Positions 1-4,849 are shown, counted from the stretch's first letter. The stretch is DNA of 5,744 nt from Phycisphaerae bacterium (GCA_016935885.1 JAFGQA010000116.1:1-5744); one strand, 5' to 3'. Notes: generated by a model from the letters alone, not told the origin. Program-made: numbers and translations.

Positions 1-12
1 ACCTCCCTTCTC
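1..12 (-). promoter_or_regulatory. Probable ribosome binding site of a minus-strand gene lying off the left edge
   Basis: Read on the minus strand, the last bases of the window are purine-rich and end in GAGAAGGGAGGT, which is close to the anti-Shine-Dalgarno complement. A start codon would be expected within about ten bases beyond the edge. The purine-rich tract extends upstream to about position 24. The neighbouring genes also use strong AAGGAG sites on this strand, so a fourth minus-strand gene is plausible. No coding sequence is visible, so this remains tentative. Confidence 0.35.
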
Positions 13-126
13 TTCCTCTCCTCGCGTGCTGTCGGTCTGCCGCCACATCCGGGCTGAATTGCCCGCCACGCGACGGGCTCGTCGCCCGATGATGCCGGAC
101 GCCCGACTCCGTGTTGCAGGGACAAA

Positions 127-204
127 GCCCTCTGATGCAGGCACGCCGTGTCCCGAAGGAGCCTGAACCAACGCGGTCTGTTCCGGCAAGCCTGATCAGA
201 GGGC
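127..204. repeat. Long imperfect inverted repeat (hairpin)
   Basis: GCCCTCTGAT at 127-136 is the exact reverse complement of ATCAGAGGGC at 195-204. After a single unpaired G (137), CAGGC at 138-142 pairs with GCCTG at 190-194, giving 15 base pairs with one bulge. A small internal loop (143-144 against 188-189) is followed by GCCG (145-148) pairing with CGGC (184-187). The terminal loop is about 35 nt. It could be a structured RNA, an end-of-transcript structure, or a degenerate palindromic mobile repeat. No target-site duplication is visible next to it. Confidence 0.6.
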
Positions 205-373
205 CCTTAGGTCATTCTGTGGACAAGAACGAGGTTGTCGCTTTGCTAACACCCAGAAGCTAAGAAGCCACACATCAGCGTCCTCTCCAGACCCGTCCGA
301 TGAGCCCTCCGTAAGAGCGATTGCCAATTCCCCTGCGATTCACGGCCCCGGACACGAGCGGCAGCGGGCCCTC

Positions 374-417
374 CGGCAGCCAAGCCTGTAGCAATTCCCA
401 CTGCGGCCTGGCTGCCG
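374..417 (-). terminator. Stem-loop after the last secreted-protein gene (possible terminator without U-tract)
   Basis: CGGCAGCCA at 374-382 pairs with TGGCTGCCG at 409-417. After one A-C mismatch, three more pairs follow (384-386 with 405-407), leaving an 18-nt loop. The structure lies about 30 nt downstream of the stop codon at 447. There is no T-run after it on the minus strand, so it is not a textbook intrinsic terminator. It may instead stabilise the 3' end of the message. Confidence 0.4.
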
Positions 418-446
418 AACGACGGCCCGACAGAAGTCTCATACGA

Positions 447-1013
447 CTAATACTGGCCGGCGCTGATATCCGCGCCGCCAGCGACCTGCGTGCTGCCGCC
501 AGGACCGCCGCCGACAGCATCATACAGGCTCACACCGATCCCTTGCACATTGGCGCTGCCGCCCCACGGGGTGAACGTCAACTGGGTCTGCACGCCCAGG
601 AACGTCTGAAGACCGAGGGCCGAACCCTGCCCGCCGATCTTCGTGACATCCTGCGTCATTAAGGCACCGAGATCCTGCTCCTGATAGCCCACGGCGGGAA
701 CCTGCGTCTGGCCGGCCCAGCCGATCGCGTTCTGATCGACGTCGAACACGCCGGCCATGCCCACGGCCCCGGCGCTCTGAAGCAGCGCCGCTGTGGTGCC
801 CTGGTACGCCGTCGTGTGCGTCGGTGCGATCGTACCGAGCTGCGAAAGATCCATCGTCAACGCGCTGATGTTGCCTGCGGCCCCGTCGCCGAGGACGGTC
901 ACGCCGTTGGTCCCGAGCAGAGCCCCACCTTGGTTCTGCACCAGGCCGAACGCCGGCGTCCCGGCCACCATGAGCAGCAGCAGCGCAACTGATACTGCAA
1001 ATCCTTTGAACAT
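447..1013 (-). CDS. Secreted Gly/Gln-rich protein of unknown family (188 aa)
   Basis: I do not recognise a family. The N-terminus is a clear signal peptide: a basic residue at K3, a hydrophobic core over residues 5-18 (with LLLLM), and a likely cleavage after A-F-G23. The mature protein is rich in Gly, Ala, Gln, Thr and Val, with few charged residues and no cysteine. Glutamines recur about every eight residues (94, 102, 111, 121, 129, 136, 144). The segment Q94-N95-x6-Q102 matches a motif repeated in the protein encoded at 1237-1824; around it both proteins read D-Q-N-A-x-x-A-x-G-Q. This composition suits an extracellular beta-rich, fibre-forming or matrix protein. ATG 1013 is chosen because AAGGAG at 1022-1027 sits 8 nt upstream and the signal peptide begins there. 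It is the last of three minus-strand genes for exported proteins, 223 nt after the previous one. Export is well supported; function is unknown. Confidence 0.8.
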   Translation of the reverse strand: MFKGFAVSVALLLLMVAGTPAFGLVQNQGGALLGTNGVTVLGDGAAGNISALTMDLSQLGTIAPTHTTAYQGTTAALLQSAGAVGMAGVFDVDQNAIGWAGQTQVPAVGYQEQDLGALMTQDVTKIGGQGSALGLQTFLGVQTQLTFTPWGGSANVQGIGVSLYDAVGGGPGGSTQVAGGADISAGQY

Positions 1014-1236
1014 CTTGCGAACTCCTTTTCTTGGGTTCCTCGATTGTCGTCACTTCGCCGGACGCCTCGATCCGATCGCGCCACGGAGACTCTGTCTCCG
1101 TCCGATCCGGCCGAAACCACCGGACACAGTGCAATGGGGAGCCCCGGGGCCCATTGCCCTGTCACGATCCGAAGGTCGCTTCAGGGCTCCCCGCCCATTC
1201 CTCGACAGACTCCGTCGTCTGACAGGTCCGCCCGAT
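1014..1236 (-). other. Intergenic leader of the 447-1013 gene, with stem-loops
   Basis: The gap contains a perfect hairpin at 1083-1101 (ACGGAGAC/GTCTCCGT, 3-nt loop). A second is a 9-bp long-range stem with GGGGAGCCC (1136-1144) pairing to GGGCTCCCC (1184-1192). A competing palindrome is at 1141-1150 (GCCCCGGGGC). A weak 5-bp stem at 1206-1221 follows the upstream stop codon. The overlapping pairings at 1136-1150 are mutually exclusive, as seen in attenuators, but no U-tract follows any of them. No convincing promoter hexamers were found. Confidence 0.4.
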
Positions 1237-1824
1237 TTACAGGGCCTGCTGCGACTGAACCGTCTGCACGGTCATCGTGCCGCCGACCGAACCCTGCGCG
1301 CCGGGCTCGCCGTACAGCGTCGAGGTCTGCATCCCCATGATGGTCGCAGTCTCGGCCATCTGTCCGGAAGCGTTGTTCGCATTCTGATCGGCGTTCAGAA
1401 CGACCGTGTGCAGCGCATCGCCGTAGCCGGCGCCGCCCGCCTTGCTCAGCACCTGACCGACGTCAAGGATCAGGTTCTGCGCCTGCGCCTTGGCGCCGAC
1501 GCCCTCGGTCACCGCCTGCTCCTGCTGGTTGCTGATGAGGAGCTCCTGGAGCACGCCCACGTTGCCGCAGTAGCCCCAAGCGGTCGCGGCTTCGCCGACC
1601 GACGCGAACAGGTTCTGGCCGGCCAGCGTCCCGCACATGCCCGTGGCGCACTGCGAATTGTCAACGACCAGGTTCTGCTGCGAGCTGGCCTGCTGATCGC
1701 CCTGCAGAAGCTGCAGTGCATTGTTCAGACCGATTCCGGTGAACTGCTCGTGGAGCAACTGAGCGGAAGCGCCCGCGCCGATCACCAAGACGAACACCAT
1801 CGAAGCTGCAATCACTTTCGACAT
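1237..1824 (-). CDS. Secreted Gln-rich repeat protein of unknown family (195 aa)
   Basis: I do not recognise a family. Residues 1-21 form a signal peptide: K3, a hydrophobic core, and a clean A-S-A21 cleavage motif before Q22. The mature chain has 25 glutamines among 195 residues (about 13%) with abundant Asn, Gly and Ala. A short motif Q-N-x6-[QE] occurs four times: Q50-N51 to Q58, Q70-N71 to E78, Q116-N117 to Q124, and Q147-N148 to Q155. Three of these begin Q-N-L. Three cysteines (59, 64, 86) lie in one stretch, the first two as C-x4-C; none is elsewhere. The neighbouring 188-aa protein has a counterpart of the fourth repeat. Such Gln/Asn ladders are known in curlin-type functional amyloids, but the curlin consensus is not matched, so amyloid formation is only a hypothesis. 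ATG 1824 is supported by AAGGAG at 1832-1837, 7 nt upstream. A longer antisense frame covers this gene but lacks comparable signals. Confidence 0.82.
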   Translation of the reverse strand: MSKVIAASMVFVLVIGAGASAQLLHEQFTGIGLNNALQLLQGDQQASSQQNLVVDNSQCATGMCGTLAGQNLFASVGEAATAWGYCGNVGVLQELLISNQQEQAVTEGVGAKAQAQNLILDVGQVLSKAGGAGYGDALHTVVLNADQNANNASGQMAETATIMGMQTSTLYGEPGAQGSVGGTMTVQTVQSQQAL

Positions 1825-2028
1825 TTTCAGACTCCTTCTATTCCGTGTTGTTCACTCCTTTTTGGACCGCCGACGACGTATCGGCGATCACAACACACGT
1901 GTACTGCCAAATCCCTTCGCCCGATCCTTGGGCCCGTCACCTCCTTTCCCCCCCCGGGATCTCTCAACCCAGACTTCCTGTCCACTGTTTCTCCGGAGAC
2001 AATCATTCGCCACACCGTGGTCGATCGA
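1825..2028 (-). other. Intergenic leader of the 1237-1824 gene
   Basis: The 204-nt gap between the first two minus-strand genes holds a 10-bp palindrome TCTCCGGAGA at 1990-1999, 30 nt after the upstream stop. It also has ACACGTGT at 1895-1902 and a 6-bp hairpin at 1868-1886 (CGCCGA/TCGGCG). A second AAGGAG lies at 1855-1860 with no properly spaced start codon. No clear promoter hexamers are seen, so whether this gene is co-transcribed with the upstream one is open. Confidence 0.35.
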
Positions 2029-3228
2029 CTACGGAAACGCCATGCGATAGAGATCCTGGCTGACCTCCGCCCCTGTCACTCGGTCCGGCGTCGGTTCCGT
2101 CAACGGGACGTATTCTTCTTCCTCCATCTTGCTGGCCGCCGGGGGTTGAGTCGCCGCAACGGGCATTGCCGCCGCCTGCGGGGCCGTGCCGTTCGGGTTT
2201 GAGACGGCCGCCGCCACCTGCGGACGCACCCGGATCCGGTCGTACAGCGCCGCCGGAATCCGCCGACGGTCCAGCATCTCCGGGCAATACCGATAGCCCG
2301 TCGCGCTCATCACTGCCTCGCCTTTGCCCTCAGTCACGCCTTTCGTCCGCCCGCCCAGCAGACTCAGCGAGTAGTTCGTCTGGCTGTACCCGCCGCCGCC
2401 GCTGAGGCTTGTCGTCGCGCCGACGGTCACGCCCTTCATGCCGCCCGAGATCAGCAGGATGTCCACGTCCCACGGCAGGGCCTCGGCGACCGCCGCGTTG
2501 TAGACCTGGTCCCAGTTGCGATCGTGGTCGCCTTCGAGGCTCATGCGTCCCACGTAGGCGTAGCCCTCCTCTTCCAGCCGCAGCGGATCGATGTAGCTGT
2601 CGATGAACACCAGCAGCGGCTTGCCATCGGGCCGACGGTCGCGAATCAGCGAATTGGCGATGTCGAAACCCCGCCCGTGGTGCGACTTGTCCGGGCCGCC
2701 GAACAGCTTGCCGACCCCGTTGAGCACCCCGCCGAGCAGCTTGATCGGACCGGTGTACGGCAGCGACCGCAGGATGCCGCGAACCTCGCGCATGTCGTCC
2801 TCATTGGCCGGGTCGAACACACGCTCGTACACCCGGTCGTGCGACGTCGGACCGTTGGGGAAGTATGCCTTGATCGTCCCCCAGCCGCCGTGGTTCCACA
2901 TCGGCAGGTACGGCGGATAGGTCGTCAGCGGTGGAACCCGTGACTTATAGTTCGAATTGGTCACCGGACTGAACAGCAGCACCGACGTCGAGCCGCTCGT
3001 CGCCCCCTCCGCGTACGATGACGCCGAACCGCCCCCCGCCCAGGCGACGGAATCCGAGGTCGCCGACGAAACGGCGTTGCCCCCGCCAATCGCCTGCGTG
3101 TTCTGGATCTGAGACGGATTGCTCTGCACCGCCGTGTTCATATAATACGTGTCGGTCGTGCCCTCCCCCGGTGCGGCCAAAGACATGAGCACAACGGCAA
3201 TCAATACAGCACTGAGTCTTTTCATCAT
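2029..3228 (-). CDS. Exported protein of unknown family with Gln/Gly/Ser-rich N-terminus (399 aa)
   Basis: I do not recognise a family. Residues 1-23 look like a signal peptide (K3-R4, then a hydrophobic core LSAVLIAVVLMSL). Residues 34-81 are low-complexity (Gln, Gly, Ser, Ala) and include Q42-N43 and GGGNA at 48-52, reminiscent of the two smaller neighbours. Residues 95-330 look globular. They contain LLVFID (205-210), an alpha-like stretch around 240-250, VDILLI (255-260), and then two Gly/Ser/Thr-rich segments (266-276 and 281-291) around GGGG (277-280) that resemble a beta-hairpin. Residues 331-372 are a Pro/Ala/Gln linker ending in a run of glutamates (369-372), followed by a short conserved-looking tail. 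The single cysteine is C315. It is first in the order of transcription of three genes for exported proteins. It might anchor, assemble or export the two smaller proteins, but nothing in the sequence shows this directly. No CsgG, TonB or protease motif was recognised. Confidence 0.82.
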   Translation of the reverse strand: MMKRLSAVLIAVVLMSLAAPGEGTTDTYYMNTAVQSNPSQIQNTQAIGGGNAVSSATSDSVAWAGGGSASSYAEGATSGSTSVLLFSPVTNSNYKSRVPPLTTYPPYLPMWNHGGWGTIKAYFPNGPTSHDRVYERVFDPANEDDMREVRGILRSLPYTGPIKLLGGVLNGVGKLFGGPDKSHHGRGFDIANSLIRDRRPDGKPLLVFIDSYIDPLRLEEEGYAYVGRMSLEGDHDRNWDQVYNAAVAEALPWDVDILLISGGMKGVTVGATTSLSGGGGYSQTNYSLSLLGGRTKGVTEGKGEAVMSATGYRYCPEMLDRRRIPAALYDRIRVRPQVAAAVSNPNGTAPQAAAMPVAATQPPAASKMEEEEYVPLTEPTPDRVTGAEVSQDLYRMAFP

Positions 3229-3232
3229 CGTT

Positions 3233-3238
3233 CTCCTT
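3233..3238 (-). promoter_or_regulatory. Ribosome binding site that favours the second of two adjacent ATGs
   Basis: AAGGAG on the minus strand lies 4 nt before ATG 3228 and 7 nt before ATG 3225. The two other genes of this group have gaps of 7 and 8 nt. The second ATG is therefore the likelier start, making the mature product's precursor 398 rather than 399 residues. The signal peptide is unaffected. Confidence 0.6.
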
Positions 3239-3358
3239 AACCATCACCCTTCTATCCGTATTCGGCGCAAACCGTCGGGGCACCCTCTGGACATTCGAGA
3301 GCCGGGCCCTCGTGTTTCCCAGACGTCCTGCTTGCGCAACATCGAACCATCACCCTGC

Positions 3359-3380
3359 GCGCGAGGCCATTGCCTCGCGC
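3359..3380. other. GC-rich hairpin beside repeat copy 1
   Basis: GCGCGAGGC (3359-3367) pairs perfectly with GCCTCGCGC (3372-3380) around the loop CATT, a 9-bp stem. It lies 10 nt from the 32-nt repeat at 3391. A hairpin of different stem sequence holds the equivalent position beside the second repeat copy, suggesting that the fold rather than the sequence is kept. Confidence 0.65.
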
Positions 3381-3390
3381 CGTCACTGGC

Positions 3391-3422
3391 GAAACACCCT
3401 CCAAGCGTTTCCGCGAGTGTCA
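3391..3422. repeat. 32-nt direct repeat, copy 1
   Basis: This copy matches 3511-3542 at 31 of 32 positions; the last 28 bases (from CACCCTCC) are identical. The difference is A versus G at the fourth base. On the minus strand it can fold as a small stem closed by a GAAA tetraloop (GCG-GAAA-CGC), with an outer CAC/GTG and TC/GA pairing. It is non-coding in any supported frame. Confidence 0.85.
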
Positions 3423-3477
3423 CCGGCCGTCACTTCCGTCACCGCGCGTTCGCGCAGCGGGGCCGATCGGCCCGGCC

Positions 3478-3494
3478 CGAGGGCATCGCCCTCG
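3478..3494. other. GC-rich hairpin beside repeat copy 2
   Basis: CGAGGGC (3478-3484) pairs with GCCCTCG (3488-3494) around the loop ATC. It lies 16 nt before repeat copy 2, in the same relative position and orientation as the hairpin at 3359-3380 before copy 1. Stem length and sequence differ between the two. Confidence 0.65.
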
Positions 3495-3510
3495 CGACCG
3501 TATTTCAAGA

Positions 3511-3542
3511 GAAGCACCCTCCAAGCGTTTCCGCGAGTGTCA
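3511..3542. repeat. 32-nt direct repeat, copy 2
   Basis: Second copy of the element at 3391-3422, exactly 120 bp away. The DNA between the copies shares no other long identity except the position of the hairpin, so this is not a simple recent tandem duplication of 120 bp. Confidence 0.85.
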
Positions 3543-3921
3543 TCTCCTCCACCCGGCTCGTCGCAACGGCCGGGGCCTGTCTGCGTTCCGATGCTCACCC
3601 CCTTCCCGGCGGTCCTTCAGGGCGACGTGACGCGACCGTGACACGAACGGACGCAACGCCGCCGGACCCACACAACCATATCGGGATGAAAAAGCCGGCC
3701 TGCTGGCGCAACGCCAAACCACGGCGAGCGAGGATCGGGTCGTATGACCCTTGAGTGGGACGGGTTCCGGACCATCCTCCTACCGAAGGACATGCCGGCC
3801 GCTTTGAAATGAGCGGGGATAACAGTCCCTGTCCTTAGCACACGCACAGCATCCATGCTTCGTACCCTGTCAAACCCCGCACCGTTTGAACACAATACGA
3901 ATGAGCTTACTGTTTTCGCCC

Positions 3922-3949
3922 AGTCTATGCTTATGGGACGTTTTGTCAA
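3922..3949 (-). promoter_or_regulatory. Candidate sigma70-like promoter, minus strand, with overlapping dyad
   Basis: On the minus strand a perfect TTGACA (3944-3949) is followed after 16 nt by TAGACT (3922-3927), a 4-of-6 match to TATAAT. The patch 3890-3960 is AT-richer than its surroundings. The -35 hexamer lies inside an inverted repeat: TTTTGT (3941-3946) with ACAAAA (3952-3957), extended by GGGA/TCCC past a 2-nt bulge. This could be an operator. Transcription would start near 3915 and run towards the 399-aa protein gene through the 32-nt repeats, a leader of about 690 nt, unless it ends earlier as a non-coding RNA. Confidence 0.4.
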
Positions 3950-4001
3950 GAACAAAATCCCACTTCCACCCTTTTTTCCAACCGAATCCATGTCACCACC
4001 A

Positions 4002-4103
4002 CTCGTCGCCCGTGACTCGTGCCCCGGCGGGTCGTGAAAGCGTAAATGCGTGAAGCGTGAAGCGTGAAGCGTATCGCGTACGCCGCACACCAACTCAACC
4101 GCC
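4002..4103. repeat. Imperfect direct duplication, unit A (about 100 bp)
   Basis: Unit A and the unit at 4108-4225 both begin with CTCGTCGCCCGT, contain GCGT-based heptamers, and end with the same exact 21 bases (4083-4103 and 4205-4225). The interiors have diverged by small insertions and changes. The units lie almost back to back, indicating an old tandem duplication. Confidence 0.7.
4037..4079. repeat. Heptanucleotide repeat family 1 (GAAGCGT type)
   Basis: Six 7-base units of the form NNNGCGT run through this stretch. Three consecutive perfect GAAGCGT units lie at 4052-4072, and one extra base interrupts the phase at 4044. Related, more degraded units recur at about 4153-4200 in duplication unit B. 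Because three heptamers make 21 nt, every frame reads as a seven-residue repeat, which explains the spurious open frames here. Confidence 0.8.
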
Positions 4104-4107
4104 AACC

Positions 4108-4225
4108 CTCGTCGCCCGTCGCTCGCGGCGGCCCGTGGGAGCGTAAATGGGTAGAAGCGTAAATGCGTGGCGTGAAGCCCGAAGCGTCGTGCGTAGCGCG
4201 TGCACCGCACACCAACTCAACCGCC
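4108..4225. repeat. Imperfect direct duplication, unit B (about 118 bp)
   Basis: Second unit of the duplication described at 4002-4103. It is longer by internal heptamer-like insertions, and its heptamers are more degraded than those of unit A. The right-hand 21 bases are identical to those of unit A. Confidence 0.7.
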
Positions 4226-4233
4226 GACGCAAT

Positions 4234-4258
4234 GTAGGATGGGCTTGAACCCATGCGG
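4234..4258. repeat. 25-nt palindromic repeat, copy 1
   Basis: Differs from 4585-4609 at one base only. The core ATGGGCTTGAACCCAT is a near-palindrome with one mismatch in a 7-bp stem. It immediately follows duplication unit B. It behaves like a short dispersed REP-type element. Confidence 0.75.
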
Positions 4259-4268
4259 AAGGGGCCGA

Positions 4269-4296
4269 GTGTGAAGTGGCAAGTGTGAAGCGCTGG
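4269..4296. repeat. Heptanucleotide repeat family 2 (GTGTGAA type)
   Basis: Units GTGTGAA (4269-4275), GTGGCAA (4276-4282) and GTGTGAA (4283-4289) are in tandem, followed by a degraded unit. It differs in sequence from the families on either side but has the same 7-base period. Confidence 0.65.
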
Positions 4297-4332
4297 TCTG
4301 CGGCCTCCAGCCCACAGCCTCCGGCCGGAACA

Positions 4333-4367
4333 CGTATCTCGTATCTCGCGGCTCGTATCTCGTAGGC
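4333..4367. repeat. Heptanucleotide repeat family 3 (CGTATCT type)
   Basis: Five consecutive 7-base units: three are exact CGTATCT (4333-4339, 4340-4346, 4354-4360), one is CGCGGCT and the last is CGTAGGC. GC-rich linkers flank it, each containing the 10-mer GCCTCCGGCC (4317-4326 and 4366-4375; a third copy is at 4552-4561). Confidence 0.75.
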
Positions 4368-4378
4368 CTCCGGCCCGT

Positions 4379-4455
4379 GGAACCGAAAACTGCCAACGGA
4401 TAACTGACAACGGATAACTGACAACGGATGACCGCCAACTGGCAACCAGCAACCG
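4379..4455. repeat. Heptanucleotide repeat family 4 (NNAACNG type)
   Basis: Eleven consecutive 7-base units, nearly all fitting NNAACNG, without a phase break. In the middle, ATAACTG and ACAACGG alternate twice, giving a local 14-base period. It is the longest of the four arrays. Translations of this stretch give artificial repeats and should not be called genes. Confidence 0.82.
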
Positions 4456-4708
4456 TCGTTCGTAGTGGGCTCGTAGGAGCCTCGCCCCGGCGACTGCACG
4501 CCGACCAAGCGTGCGAGCGCCGAAGCGCTGATGCGGGACCTACGGTCGCCAGCCTCCGGCCTGACGTAGAAACGTGGATGCGCCGTAGGATGGGCTTGAG
4601 CCCATGCGGGTCCGCTCCACGTGATACGAGCGTCGAGCTGCGAGATTCAAGATATGCGGCCTTCGGCCGCCGCCCTTCCGCACAAACTCATCCTGCCCCG
4701 ACCCAAGA
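4456..4708. other. Non-coding stretch downstream of dinD
   Basis: No supported gene. It holds the third GCCTCCGGCC word (4552-4561), the second palindromic 25-nt repeat (4585-4609) and a 6-bp hairpin GCGGCC/GGCCGC at 4656-4670. Read on the minus strand, that hairpin could be a weak end-of-transcript structure for dinD, but no U-tract follows. Confidence 0.45.
4585..4609. repeat. 25-nt palindromic repeat, copy 2
   Basis: The core ATGGGCTTGAGCCCAT is a perfect 7-bp stem with a 2-nt loop. It differs from copy 1 (4234-4258) by one base, which restores or breaks one stem pair. The copies are 351 bp apart in the same orientation and bracket the three right-hand heptamer arrays. Confidence 0.75.
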
Positions 4709-4849
4709 TCACGGCCCGGCCATTACTCTCGTAACGACTATCGAAAGGGCCGACCCCGAACCTGCCCGGTACACCAGCCGGTCGATCTCCGCATCCGTCG
4801 CGTCGATCTGGCGCTGATGCGCCTTCCTCTCATCCGGCGTCTTCTCCGG
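4709..4849 (-). pseudogene. C-terminal remnant of an Eco57I/BREX-type N6-adenine methyltransferase or restriction enzyme
   Basis: In a minus-strand frame offset from dinD, positions 4849-4769 encode 27 residues that include HQRQIDATDAEIDRLVY. From established knowledge, a segment of the type RQIDATDxxIDxLVYELYGLT is the conserved C-terminal signature of large adenine methyltransferases and type IIG-like restriction enzymes (Eco57I family, BREX PglX). Here the similarity stops abruptly after L-V-Y: the expected ELYGLT is missing, and the frame runs 19 unrelated residues to a TGA at 4709-4711. No catalytic domain is present upstream, because that DNA is dinD. It is therefore a broken fragment, overlapping the dinD 3' end by about 20 bases. 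Recognition is from memory of the motif. Confidence 0.6.

Larger units (their letters stand above)
13..446. other. Non-coding stretch with secondary structure
   Basis: No open frame here has a credible start, ribosome binding site or recognisable product. What can be seen is a small 5-bp hairpin at 74-88 (CGGGC/GCCCG), a long bulged inverted repeat at 127-204, a small near-heptamer repeat at 255-268 (AGAAGCT, AAGAAGC), and a stem-loop at 374-417 just after the neighbouring gene. It probably serves as the 3' region of the gene ending at 447 and the 5' region of a minus-strand gene off the left edge. Confidence 0.5.
3239..4001. other. Long gene-free stretch upstream of the 399-aa protein gene
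   Basis: Several frames stay open here because of high GC, but none has a ribosome binding site, recognisable product or normal composition. The contents are AACCATCACCCT, which occurs twice (3239-3250 and 3345-3356), a pair of 32-nt repeats with hairpins (3359-3542), a perfect palindrome GGGCCGATCGGCCC at 3460-3473, a small stem GGGA/TCCC at 3816-3829, and a candidate promoter with an overlapping dyad at 3922-3961. Positions 3543-3800 show nothing I can name. Confidence 0.5.

Noticed and set aside
127..204. The long inverted repeat as terminal inverted repeats of an insertion sequence or MITE.
   Set aside because: The arms enclose only about 47 nt, and no flanking target-site duplication is visible.
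447..1824. Calling the two small secreted proteins curlins.
   Set aside because: They share Gln/Asn richness and paired organisation, but the S-x5-Q-x4-N-x5-Q curlin consensus does not repeat in either, and no CsgG/E/F-like gene is recognisable here.
793..2202. A 469-codon open frame on the plus strand, the longest in the window.
   Set aside because: It lies antisense over two genes that have signal peptides and spaced AAGGAG sites, crosses their intergenic gaps, has no ribosome binding site, and reads as Arg/Leu/Pro-rich sequence typical of GC-rich shadow frames.
2524..2943. Plus-strand 139-codon open frame.
   Set aside because: It is antisense to the well-supported 399-aa exported protein and has no start signals or recognisable motifs.
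3391..3542. The two 32-nt repeats as the start of a CRISPR array.
   Set aside because: There are only two copies, the 88-nt spacing is too long, the spacer contains hairpins, and no cas gene is in the window.
3149..3754. Plus-strand 201-codon open frame ending in a short MKKPACW-starting segment (3686-3754).
   Set aside because: It runs through the 32-nt repeats and hairpins without a ribosome binding site. The short terminal ORF also lacks one, and the composition is not protein-like.
3617..4508. Several overlapping minus-strand open frames with repeats such as FTLHASR-like and SVIRCQLS-like strings.
   Set aside because: The repeated peptides are direct translations of heptanucleotide arrays, and the frames overlap one another. 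No start signal supports any of them.
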